Positions 1 to 5,272 of a stretch of DNA of 7,566 bases are shown one piece after another. The notes under the pieces were generated by a model. It had not been told where the DNA came from and did no database searches. It was given only the letters and a program-made list of their open reading frames with translations. The stretch is taken from positions 1 through 7,566 of the forward strand of contig NZ_PSLG01000085.1 of the NCBI RefSeq assembly GCF_040289485.1, given 5' to 3'. Numbering within the stretch: position 1 is the stretch's first letter; every line of letters begins with the position of its first letter. A program made the position numbers and the translations under genes. The DNA is from Thermoflexus sp040289485. Lineage in GTDB: Bacteria; Chloroflexota; Anaerolineae; Thermoflexales; Thermoflexaceae.

Positions 1-1972
1 TCTCCATCATCGGGGTGGCCCGCGAGGTCGCCGCCCTCACCGGCGGGCGCCTCCCCCTCCCTGCCCCGGCCGTCCGGGCCGCCGGCCCTCCCATCCGCCG
101 CCGGGTGGCCGTCCGCGTCGAGGACCCCGAGGGCTGCCCCCGCTATTCCGCCATGGTCCTGGAGGACCTGCGGGTGGGGCCCTCGCCCTACTGGATGCAG
201 TGGCGGCTGCGGCTGTGCGGCATGCGGCCCATCAACAACGTCGTGGACATCACCAACTATGTGATGTTGGAATGGGGCCAGCCGCTCCACGCCTTCGNNN
301 NNNNNNNNNNNNNNNNNNNNNNNNNNNNGGCGGCCGCCGGCCCACCATCATCGTCCGCCGCGCCCGGCCGGGGGAGCGGATCCGCACTCTGGACGGCGTG
401 GAGCGGGACCTGGACCCGGAGGACCTGTTGATCTGCGATGAGGCCGGGCCCATCGCCATCGCGGGGGTGATGGGCGGCGCCGAGACCGAGGTGACGGCGT
501 CCACGCGGCGGGTGCTCCTGGAGTCGGCGAACTTCGACTTCATCTCCATCCGCCGCACCGCCGCCCGCCACCGGCTGTCCAGCGAGGCCAGTGCCCGCTT
601 CGGGCGGGGGATCCACCCGGCCCTGACGCTGCCCGCAGCCCGGCGGGCGGCGGCCCTGATGCAACGCTGGGCCGATGGCGTGGTGGCCCGGGGCATCGCC
701 GACGCCTATGAGCGCCGAGCACCCCGTGTGGTGATCCCCCTCTCCGTGGAGCAAGTGCAGCGGGTGCTGGGCTTCGCCCCGCCGCCGCGCCAGATCGTCC
801 GCATCCTTCGTGCCCTGGATTTCCAGGTGGCGCCGGTCCGATCGCCCCGAGGGGGGCGGGCCGCGGCCGCCTGGCGGGTCACCGTCCCAGACTACCGTCG
901 AGATTGCGCTCGCCCGGAGGACCTCATCGAGGAGATCGCACGGATCTGGGGTTACGATCGGATGCCGGAGACCCGGCTGCGGGATCCCCTGCCGCCCCAG
1001 CGGGGCAACCCGTCCTGGGCTTTCGAGGAGCGGGTCCGGGATCTGCTGGTGGCCTGCGGCCTCCAGGAGATCATCACCTATGCCCTCATCCACCCCGACG
1101 AGGAAGCCCGGCTGACGCCGCCTGGCGCTGCCAACCCCTATACCGCCCTGCCCTACATCCGGCTGATCAACCCAATCAGCGAGGAGCGGACGGTGCTGCG
1201 CCACACGCTGCTGCCGGGCCTGCTGCGCACCCTGGCCGCCAACCTGCGCTTCCGGGACCGGGTGGCCCTCTTCGAGGTGGGCAAGGTCTTCCTCCCGGTC
1301 CCTGGGGAGGCGCTGCCGCAGGAGCCCCGCCGGGTGGGGATCGCCATGACCGGCCCGCGGGATCCGGCCTCGTGGCTGCCGGTAGACCGGGCGCCGATGG
1401 ACTTCTTCGACCTGAAGGGGGTGGTGGAGACCTTCCTGGCCCGGCTGCGCCTCCCGGGAGTGCGCTTCGAGCGGACCGAGCACCCGGTGCTGCATCCGGG
1501 CCGGGGCGCCGAGGTGTCCGCCGGGGGGCAGGTCGTGGGGTTCCTGGGAGAACTGCATCCGCAGGTGCGCCGGGCCTGGGAACTGCCCGACCAGCCGGTC
1601 CTGGTGGCGGAACTCGACTTGGAGGCGCTGCAGGCCCTCGCCCCGGCGGCCCCTGCCTTCGAGGCCGTCCCCCGCGTCCCGCCTGTGGTGGAGGACCTGG
1701 CCTTCATCGTCCCCGAGGCCGTCCCGGCCGCCGCCCTGGCGGCGGTGCTCCAAGCGGCCGGCGCCCCGCTGGTCCGCCAGGTCCAGCTCTTCGACGTGTA
1801 TCAGGGGGATCCCATCCCGCCCGGCCACAAGAGCCTGGCCTTCACCGTGTTCTATCAGGCCGAGGACCGCACCCTGACGGACCGGGAGGTGGCAGGCCTC
1901 CGGGAACGGCTGATCCGGGCCGCGGCCGAGCGGCTCGGGGCGGTGGTCCGCCAGAAGGAGGAACCCGCATGA
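1..1972 (+). CDS. pheT: Phenylalanine-tRNA ligase beta subunit, 5'-partial, interrupted by an assembly gap
   Basis: Charges tRNA-Phe in the cytoplasm as the beta chain of the alpha2-beta2 synthetase; beta carries tRNA recognition and editing modules. The window enters the gene in the third frame (SIIGVAREVAALTGG) and reads through NNVVDITNYVMLEWGQPLHAF, a PheT signature, to base 297. After the N run it continues in the second frame with IIVRRARPGERI and IAIAGVMGGAETEV. Further PheT blocks follow: the B3/4 editing region with SSEASARF (about 578-601), the B5 end with EDLIEEIARIWGYDRM (about 917-964), the catalytic-like core with NPISEERTVLRHTLLPG (about 1169-1220), and a C-terminal FDX-ACB anticodon-binding domain (about 1665-1960). 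Stop is TGA at 1970-1972. About 655 residues are visible of a usual 800 or so; the N-terminal tRNA-binding part and start lie to the left. The frame change falls exactly on the N run, so I read it as a wrong gap length, not a mutation. The stop overlaps the ATG of the downstream pseudogene. Confidence 0.97.
   Translation, partial: LHHRGGPRGRRPHRRAPPPPCPGRPGRRPSHPPPGGRPRRGPRGLPPLFRHGPGGPAGGALALLDAVAAAAVRHAAHQQRRGHHQLCDVGMGPAAPRLXXXXXXXXXXXGGRRPTIIVRRARPGERIRTLDGVERDLDPEDLLICDEAGPIAIAGVMGGAETEVTASTRRVLLESANFDFISIRRTAARHRLSSEASARFGRGIHPALTLPAARRAAALMQRWADGVVARGIADAYERRAPRVVIPLSVEQVQRVLGFAPPPRQIVRILRALDFQVAPVRSPRGGRAAAAWRVTVPDYRRDCARPEDLIEEIARIWGYDRMPETRLRDPLPPQRGNPSWAFEERVRDLLVACGLQEIITYALIHPDEEARLTPPGAANPYTALPYIRLINPISEERTVLRHTLLPGLLRTLAANLRFRDRVALFEVGKVFLPVPGEALPQEPRRVGIAMTGPRDPASWLPVDRAPMDFFDLKGVVETFLARLRLPGVRFERTEHPVLHPGRGAEVSAGGQVVGFLGELHPQVRRAWELPDQPVLVAELDLEALQALAPAAPAFEAVPRVPPVVEDLAFIVPEAVPAAALAAVLQAAGAPLVRQVQLFDVYQGDPIPPGHKSLAFTVFYQAEDRTLTDREVAGLRERLIRAAAERLGAVVRQKEEPA
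298..328. other. Assembly gap (31 N) inside pheT
   Basis: There are 31 undetermined bases between codons for HAF and GGRRPTIIVRR of PheT. The flanking pheT segments are in different frames. From F (294-296) to the next readable G codon (329) there are 32 bases, not a multiple of three. PheT proteins have about 9-11 residues here (usually beginning D-x-D), so the true gap is probably 30 or 33 bases. The gap-length estimate is off by a base or two; the gene is most likely intact. Confidence 0.97.
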
Positions 1973-2298
1973 AGGCCGAGGAGGCGGAGCGCTACGACCG
2001 GCCGATGCGCCTGGAGGGCTGGGGGGCGGCCGGGCAGGAATGGTTCTCTCCGCCGCCAACAGACTCCGGCACCTGAATCCGCACCTCCAGGTGATCCGCT
2101 CCTGGACGCTGCGGATGTCCGGGTGGACGGGCTGGACCCGTTCGAGGCCCGCCGCGCGGGGAACGATTACGCGGTTCGGACGCGGGGGGCCCGCCGTCGG
2201 GGATCTTCCCGGTGGTGGGCACTACCCCCGGGCTCATCGCCATCATGGAGATCCGTGTTTTGAACGTTCAGCGCCGCCCGGATTGCCCCGCCTGCGGA
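1969..2298 (+). pseudogene. Decayed E1-like (ThiF/MoeB/HesA) adenylyltransferase remnant
   Basis: Intact members adenylate the C-terminus of ubiquitin-like sulfur carriers (ThiS/MoaD type) and are about 240-270 residues. Here colinear islands survive in changing frames. Frame 1 from ATG 1969 gives AERYDRPMRLEGWGAAGQE, the N-terminal RYxRQMxLxGWGxxGQ motif, then runs to TGA 2074-2076. Frame 3 (about 2049-2096) gives SAANRLRHLNPHLQV, the helix after the nucleotide site. Frame 2 (2093-2194) gives LLDAADVRVDGLDPFEARR and NDYAVR, the 'VDGLDNF' strand. Frame 1 again (2200-2298) gives GIFPVVGTTPGLIAIMEI, then RVLNVQRRPDCPACGG, with the second zinc CxxC at 2284-2295. Missing are the GxGGxG Rossmann loop, the first CxxC and the catalytic-cysteine region. 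About four internal deletions are implied. The start overlaps the pheT stop (ATGA), and AAGGAGG (1955-1961) sits 7 nt upstream, so a 35-residue peptide could still be made. The last frame stays open to TAG 2377-2379. Subfamily is not assignable. Confidence 0.8.
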
Positions 2299-2375
2299 GG
2301 CCTGCCGCACCCGGATCGTATCGCTTCTTCAGCAGGCCCAGATGCGCCGCCGACGGCGACAGCACCGCCACGCCC

Positions 2376-2777
2376 TTAGGGACAGCCACAGCCGCCGCCC
2401 GTCGGCGCCGCCCCGCCCTGGGGACGGAAAGAGTGGCCGCAACGGCAGGTGGCGACCGCGTTGGGGTTGTGGATCTGGAACCCGCCCCCCATCAAGGCGT
2501 CCACGTAGTCGATGGTGGAGCCCCAGAGATAGGCCGCGCTGAGGGGATCCACCACGATGCGCAGGCCGTGGCTCTCGAACCGAAGGTCCTCCGCCTCCGG
2601 CTGGGCCTCAAAGCCCATGCCATACTGAAGCCCGGCGCAGCCCCCGCCGGCGACGAAGACCCGCAGCCAGCCGGCCTCGAGGCCCTTCTCGGCCATGATC
2701 TGCCGGAGCCGCCGCGCCGCCGCCTCCGTCAGGGTCACCACCGCCATCTCTTCCGCTGAAACGCGCGCCTCGGCCAT
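2376..2777 (-). CDS. A-type iron-sulfur cluster carrier (IscA/ErpA/HesB family)
   Basis: A 133-residue cytoplasmic protein of the A-type family, which receives Fe-S clusters from a scaffold and delivers them to apoproteins. The diagnostic features are all present: TLTEAAARRLRQIMAEKG near the N-terminus, the first ligand cysteine C47 in GGGCAGLQYGM, VDPLSAAYLWGSTIDYV, GGGFQIHNPNA, and the C-terminal ligand pair C111-R-C113 in CRCGHSF. The usual family spelling is CGCGSSF. The protein continues past the usual end with RPQGGAAPTGGGCGCP, adding C130 and C132. The chosen ATG has AGGAGG (minus strand, 2785-2790) 7 nt upstream. An internal Met (residue 11) begins nearer the usual family start but has only a purine stretch touching it. 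The gene is convergent with pheT and its pseudogene and divergent from aroA, so it is monocistronic here. I cannot say whether it is an ErpA or an IscA orthologue. Confidence 0.94.
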   Translation of the reverse strand: MAEARVSAEEMAVVTLTEAAARRLRQIMAEKGLEAGWLRVFVAGGGCAGLQYGMGFEAQPEAEDLRFESHGLRIVVDPLSAAYLWGSTIDYVDALMGGGFQIHNPNAVATCRCGHSFRPQGGAAPTGGGCGCP

Positions 2778-2784
2778 CAGACCA

Positions 2785-2790
2785 CCTCCT
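2785..2790 (-). promoter_or_regulatory. Ribosome binding site of the A-type carrier gene
   Basis: Plus-strand CCTCCT reads AGGAGG on the minus strand, 7 nt before the ATG at 2777-2775. This favours the upstream start over the internal Met at 2747-2745. Confidence 0.8.
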
Positions 2791-2822
2791 CATGCCAGAT
2801 CGCCCCGCCCTTTTCGCTGATC

Positions 2823-2828
2823 ATGATA
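2823..2828 (-). promoter_or_regulatory. Possible -10 element for the A-type carrier gene
   Basis: The minus strand reads TATCAT, a 5/6 match to TATAAT, in an AT-richer patch of the divergent gap. It would start a transcript near 2816 with a leader of roughly 38 nt. No convincing -35 hexamer lies 16-18 bp upstream (minus strand GAGCCG at 17 bp), so this is weak. Confidence 0.3.
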
Positions 2829-2876
2829 CTCCAAATCTCCCGCGGCGGCTCCGGGTCCCGAGAACGGCTTCCCCCG

Positions 2877-2885
2877 TGATAAAAT
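2877..2885 (+). promoter_or_regulatory. Extended -10 promoter for aroA-aroE
   Basis: TGATAAAAT combines a TG-N extension with TAAAAT, a 5/6 match to TATAAT, in one of the few A/T-rich patches of the window. Initiation would fall near 2891-2892, giving a 26-27 nt leader before the aroA ATG. No good -35 is visible (TCCCGA at 18 bp), which is acceptable for an extended -10 promoter. Confidence 0.5.
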
Positions 2886-2917
2886 AAGGAGCCATCCGAA
2901 CCCCGGAAGGACAGACG

Positions 2918-4234
2918 ATGCGATTACGGATCCGGCCGGCCTCCCGGCTCCAGGGCGCCCACCGGGTGCCCGGAGACAAGTCCCTCTCGCACCGGGCGTT
3001 GCTCTTCGCCGCCCTGGCCGAGGGAACTTCGCGTCTGTCCGGATGGCTCCCGGCGGCCGATTGCGAGGCCACCTTGCGTTGCGTCCGGGCGCTGGGGATC
3101 CCGGTGGAGCGCCTCGGCCCCGGGGACCTTTGCGTCCACGGCCGTGGGCTGCAGGGGCTCCGCGCCCCCATCGCCCCGCTCGATTGCGGCGGGTCCGGGA
3201 CGACGATGCGGTTGCTGATGGGGATCCTGGCCGGCTTCCCCTTTCCCAGCATCCTGACGGGCAACGCCCAACTCTCCCGACGTCCGATGGAACGGGTGGC
3301 CGAGCCCCTGCGCCGGATGGGCGCCGAGGTCCACACCACCGACGGCCACGCGCCGGTTTTCGTGCGGGGCGGAGCCCTCCGGGGGCTCCGCTACCGGCTC
3401 CCGATGGCCAGCGCCCAGGTGAAATCCGCCCTCCTGCTGGCCGGGCTCTACGCCGAGGGTCCCACGACGGTGATCGAGCCGGCGCCCTCCCGGGATCACA
3501 CCGAACGCCTGCTGGCTGCGATGGGGGCCACCCTGGAACGGGACGGCGAGGGGGTGACGGTCCACCCCGGGCCGCGGCTCCGGCCGCTGGACCTCCATCT
3601 CCCAGGCGATCCGTCCTCAGCGGCCTTCCTGCTGGCGGCGGCGGTCCTCATCCCCGGCTCCGCAGTGCGGATCCCGGGGGTCCTGCTCAACCCGACCCGG
3701 CTGGGCTTCGTGGAGGCCCTGCAGGCCATGGGGGCGCCGGTGGCCGTGGCGGTGGAGGGGGAGATCGCCGGCGAGCCCGTAGGAACCCTCACGGCCTGCG
3801 CGGCGGACCGGCTGGGCCCTCTGGAGGTGAGTGGGCCCCTGGTTCCCCGCATGATCGATGAGTTCCCGATCTTCGCCGTGGTGGCCACCCAGGCCGAGGG
3901 AACGACCCGGGTCCGGGACGCCGCCGAGTTGCGGGTGAAGGAGAGCGACCGCATCGCCGCCCTGGCCGCCGAGCTGCGCCGCATGGGCGCCCGCATCGAG
4001 GAGCACCCCGACGGGTTCACTGTCCACGGGCCGACGGCGCTGCGGGGCGCGGTGGTGCACAGCCACGGCGACCACCGGCTGGCCATGGCCCTGGCCGTCG
4101 CCGGGCTCGTGGCGGAGGGCGGGACCACGGTGGAGGATGCCGGATGCATCGGGGACAGCTTCCCGGGCTTTGTGGAGACCCTGCAGGCCCTGGGGGCCGA
4201 GGTCGAGGCCCTGGAAGATCCACCGCGCCCCTGA
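2918..4234 (+). CDS. aroA: 3-phosphoshikimate 1-carboxyvinyltransferase (EPSP synthase), class II-like
   Basis: Transfers the enolpyruvyl group of PEP to shikimate-3-phosphate, the sixth step of the shikimate pathway, in the cytoplasm. Its 438 residues are the normal size for the two-lobed fold. Visible motifs are PGDKSLSHR (18-26, catalytic K21), LDCGGSGTTMRLL (88-100, PEP/phosphate loop), SRRPMERV (120-127), MASAQVKSALLLAG (163-176), SRDHTERLL (191-199), LLNPTR (256-261), the catalytic-acid segment DEFPIFAV (314-321), RVKESDRIAAL (339-349) and HGDHRLAMA (383-391). GDK, SAQ-x-K, R-x-H-x-E and N-x-T-R are the set used to define class II (CP4-like, often glyphosate-insensitive) enzymes, and all four are here. 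The phosphate loop reads GGSGTT where most relatives have G-N-(A/S)-G-T, so the usual Asn is Gly92. The start is supported by GGAAGGA (2905-2911), 6 nt upstream of ATG. aroE follows after 16 bp, so the pair is very likely one operon. Confidence 0.97.
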   Translation: MRLRIRPASRLQGAHRVPGDKSLSHRALLFAALAEGTSRLSGWLPAADCEATLRCVRALGIPVERLGPGDLCVHGRGLQGLRAPIAPLDCGGSGTTMRLLMGILAGFPFPSILTGNAQLSRRPMERVAEPLRRMGAEVHTTDGHAPVFVRGGALRGLRYRLPMASAQVKSALLLAGLYAEGPTTVIEPAPSRDHTERLLAAMGATLERDGEGVTVHPGPRLRPLDLHLPGDPSSAAFLLAAAVLIPGSAVRIPGVLLNPTRLGFVEALQAMGAPVAVAVEGEIAGEPVGTLTACAADRLGPLEVSGPLVPRMIDEFPIFAVVATQAEGTTRVRDAAELRVKESDRIAALAAELRRMGARIEEHPDGFTVHGPTALRGAVVHSHGDHRLAMALAVAGLVAEGGTTVEDAGCIGDSFPGFVETLQALGAEVEALEDPPRP

Positions 4235-4250
4235 CTCGGAGGGCATTGGG

Positions 4251-5150
4251 ATGGAGATCCGTGGGACCACCCGACTGGTGGGGCTGATGGGGTGGCCGGT
4301 GGCCCACAGCCGAAGCCCCCAGATGCACAACGCCGCCTTCGCCGCCCTGGGGCTGGATTGGGCTTACGTGCCGCTGCCGGTGCGTCCGGAGGACCTAGAG
4401 GCGGCGATCCGGGGGTTGCGGGCCCTGGGCTTCGTCGGGGCCAACGTCACCGTCCCCCACAAGATGGCGGTGCTCTCGTATCTGGACGAGATCTCTCCGT
4501 TGGCCCGGGCTGTCGGCGCCGTGAACACCCTGCGCTTCGTGGAAGGGCGCCTGATCGGGGAGAACACCGACGTGGACGGCTTCCGCGCGGCCCTGGCCGA
4601 GGCCGGATGCGCCGTCCGCGGGCAGGCGGCCGCCATCCTGGGCGCGGGCGGCGCCGCCCGCGCCGTCCTCGCCGCATTGGCCCTGGAGGGGGCCGCGGAG
4701 ATCTTCGTGGTCCACCGGAGCGTCGAGCGGGCCGCCCGCATGGTGGCGGAACTGGCCGAGGGGCTGTCTCGGGCGGGGTTGACGGTGCCGCCCGTCCATT
4801 GGCGGAGCCCCTCCGATCCCCTCCCGGAGGACATCGCCCTGCTGGTGAACGCCACCCCTGTGGGGATGGCGCCAGAGGTGGAGGCCTCGCCGTGGCCGCC
4901 GGAGCGCCCCTTCCCCTGGGGCCTGCAGCACGTCATCGACCTGATCTACGAGCCCCCCCGGACCCGACTGATGGCCCTGGCGGAGGCCGCCGGCATCGCG
5001 GCCCACAACGGGCTGGGGATGCTACTCCACCAGGGCGCCCGGGCCTTCTTCCTGTGGACCGGACGGGAGCCTCCCCTCGAGGTGATGCGCCGGGCCCTGG
5101 AGGGCGGATCCCCCGCCGTTCCCTTCGACAACCCGGCGGCGGCGCGCTAG
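4251..5150 (+). CDS. aroE: Shikimate dehydrogenase (NADP+)
   Basis: Reduces 3-dehydroshikimate to shikimate with NADPH, two steps before AroA. The 299 residues cover the whole family. The N-terminal substrate domain has VAHSRSPQMHN (shikimate-contacting S20 and S22), NVTVPHK with catalytic K71, GAVNTL (89-94), and GENTDVDGF with the catalytic Asp at 107. The Rossmann domain has ILGAGGAARAV (129-139), then VVHRSVERAARM (153-164) where NADP-dependent enzymes usually have an NRT-type phosphate loop. NATPVGM (200-206), VIDLIYEPPRTRLM (228-241) and NGLGMLLHQGARAFFLWTG (253-271) complete it. I chose ATG 4251 because GGAGGG (4238-4243) lies 7 nt upstream and MEIRGTTRLVGLMGWPVAHS is a normal AroE start. 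The reading frame is open further upstream, but that part overlaps aroA and is not homologous. It follows aroA by 16 bp. Its TAG stop forms part of a predicted promoter -10 for the next gene. Confidence 0.97.
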   Translation: MEIRGTTRLVGLMGWPVAHSRSPQMHNAAFAALGLDWAYVPLPVRPEDLEAAIRGLRALGFVGANVTVPHKMAVLSYLDEISPLARAVGAVNTLRFVEGRLIGENTDVDGFRAALAEAGCAVRGQAAAILGAGGAARAVLAALALEGAAEIFVVHRSVERAARMVAELAEGLSRAGLTVPPVHWRSPSDPLPEDIALLVNATPVGMAPEVEASPWPPERPFPWGLQHVIDLIYEPPRTRLMALAEAAGIAAHNGLGMLLHQGARAFFLWTGREPPLEVMRRALEGGSPAVPFDNPAAAR

Positions 5151-5153
5151 AAT
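5125..5153 (+). promoter_or_regulatory. Sigma70-type promoter overlapping the 3' end of aroE
   Basis: TCGACA (5125-5130, 5/6 to TTGACA), a 17-bp spacer and TAGAAT (5148-5153, 5/6 to TATAAT) form the best promoter match in the window. The first three bases of the -10 are the aroE stop codon. Initiation about 7 nt downstream would be at about 5160, where the structured leader begins. This suggests the R3H ATPase gene has its own transcript, with or without read-through from aroA-aroE. It is inferred from sequence alone. Confidence 0.55.
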
Positions 5154-5158
5154 AAGGT

Positions 5159-5259
5159 GATCCAGGGATCAGCCCCCTGAACCGGACCCCGGCCCTCCGG
5201 GGCAGGCCATCCCGGGGGATGGCCTCAGGGGGCATGCCTTGGAACCCTGATCGGAGGAG
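5159..5259 (+). promoter_or_regulatory. Structured 5' leader of the R3H ATPase gene, candidate cis-regulatory RNA
   Basis: Four mutually compatible helices can form. P0 is 5159-5162 with 5249-5252 and 5164-5167 with 5245-5248, with C5163 bulged. P1 is GCCCCCTGA (5172-5180) with TCAGGGGGC (5225-5233), nine perfect pairs. P2 is CCCCGG/CCGGGG (5187-5192 with 5197-5202, loop CCCT). P3 is GGCCATCC/GGATGGCC (5205-5212 with 5217-5224, loop CGGG). P1, P2 and P3 make a three-way junction with P3 directly abutting P1; P0 closes it and ends at 5252. The ribosome binding site GGAGGAG (5253-5259) follows immediately. CCTCCG (5194-5199), in the P2 loop and 3' arm, is the exact complement of CGGAGG (5252-5257), so P2 and Shine-Dalgarno sequestration exclude each other. 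I recognise no named riboswitch. High GC favours chance stems, and some of these may act in ending aroE transcripts, although there is no U-tract. Confidence 0.45.
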
Positions 5260-5272
5260 TTGGCGGACCAGA

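Noticed and set aside
257..2059. 600-codon minus-strand open frame across pheT.
   Set aside because: It is a high-GC antisense shadow: low-complexity Gly/Arg/Pro/His content, no motif, and it reads through the N run. The plus-strand PheT explains the region.
904..2076. 390-codon plus-strand open frame inside pheT.
   Set aside because: Residues before 1969 are a frame-shifted shadow of PheT. Only the last 35 codons, in the E1-like remnant, carry homology.
2293..2310. Inverted repeat TGCGG...CCGCA as a terminator for the pheT transcript.
   Set aside because: The stem is only five pairs, there is no U-tract, and the bases belong to the CxxC end of the E1-like remnant.
2040..2759. Long plus-strand open frame of 239 codons overlapping the A-type carrier gene.
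   Set aside because: Most of it is the antisense of the Fe-S carrier and the protein has no recognisable domain. Only its first part (SAANRLRHLNP) is meaningful, as one island of the E1-like pseudogene.
2818..2826. Overlapping palindromes TGATCA and TCATGA in the divergent region as an operator.
   Set aside because: They are only 6 bp each, with no second copy in the window and no regulator nearby.
5219..5272. Upstream ATG starts (5219, 5234) for the R3H ATPase.
   Set aside because: The added residues are unlike the family, the ATG at 5219 is buried in hairpin P3, and a clear Shine-Dalgarno lies downstream at 5253-5259.
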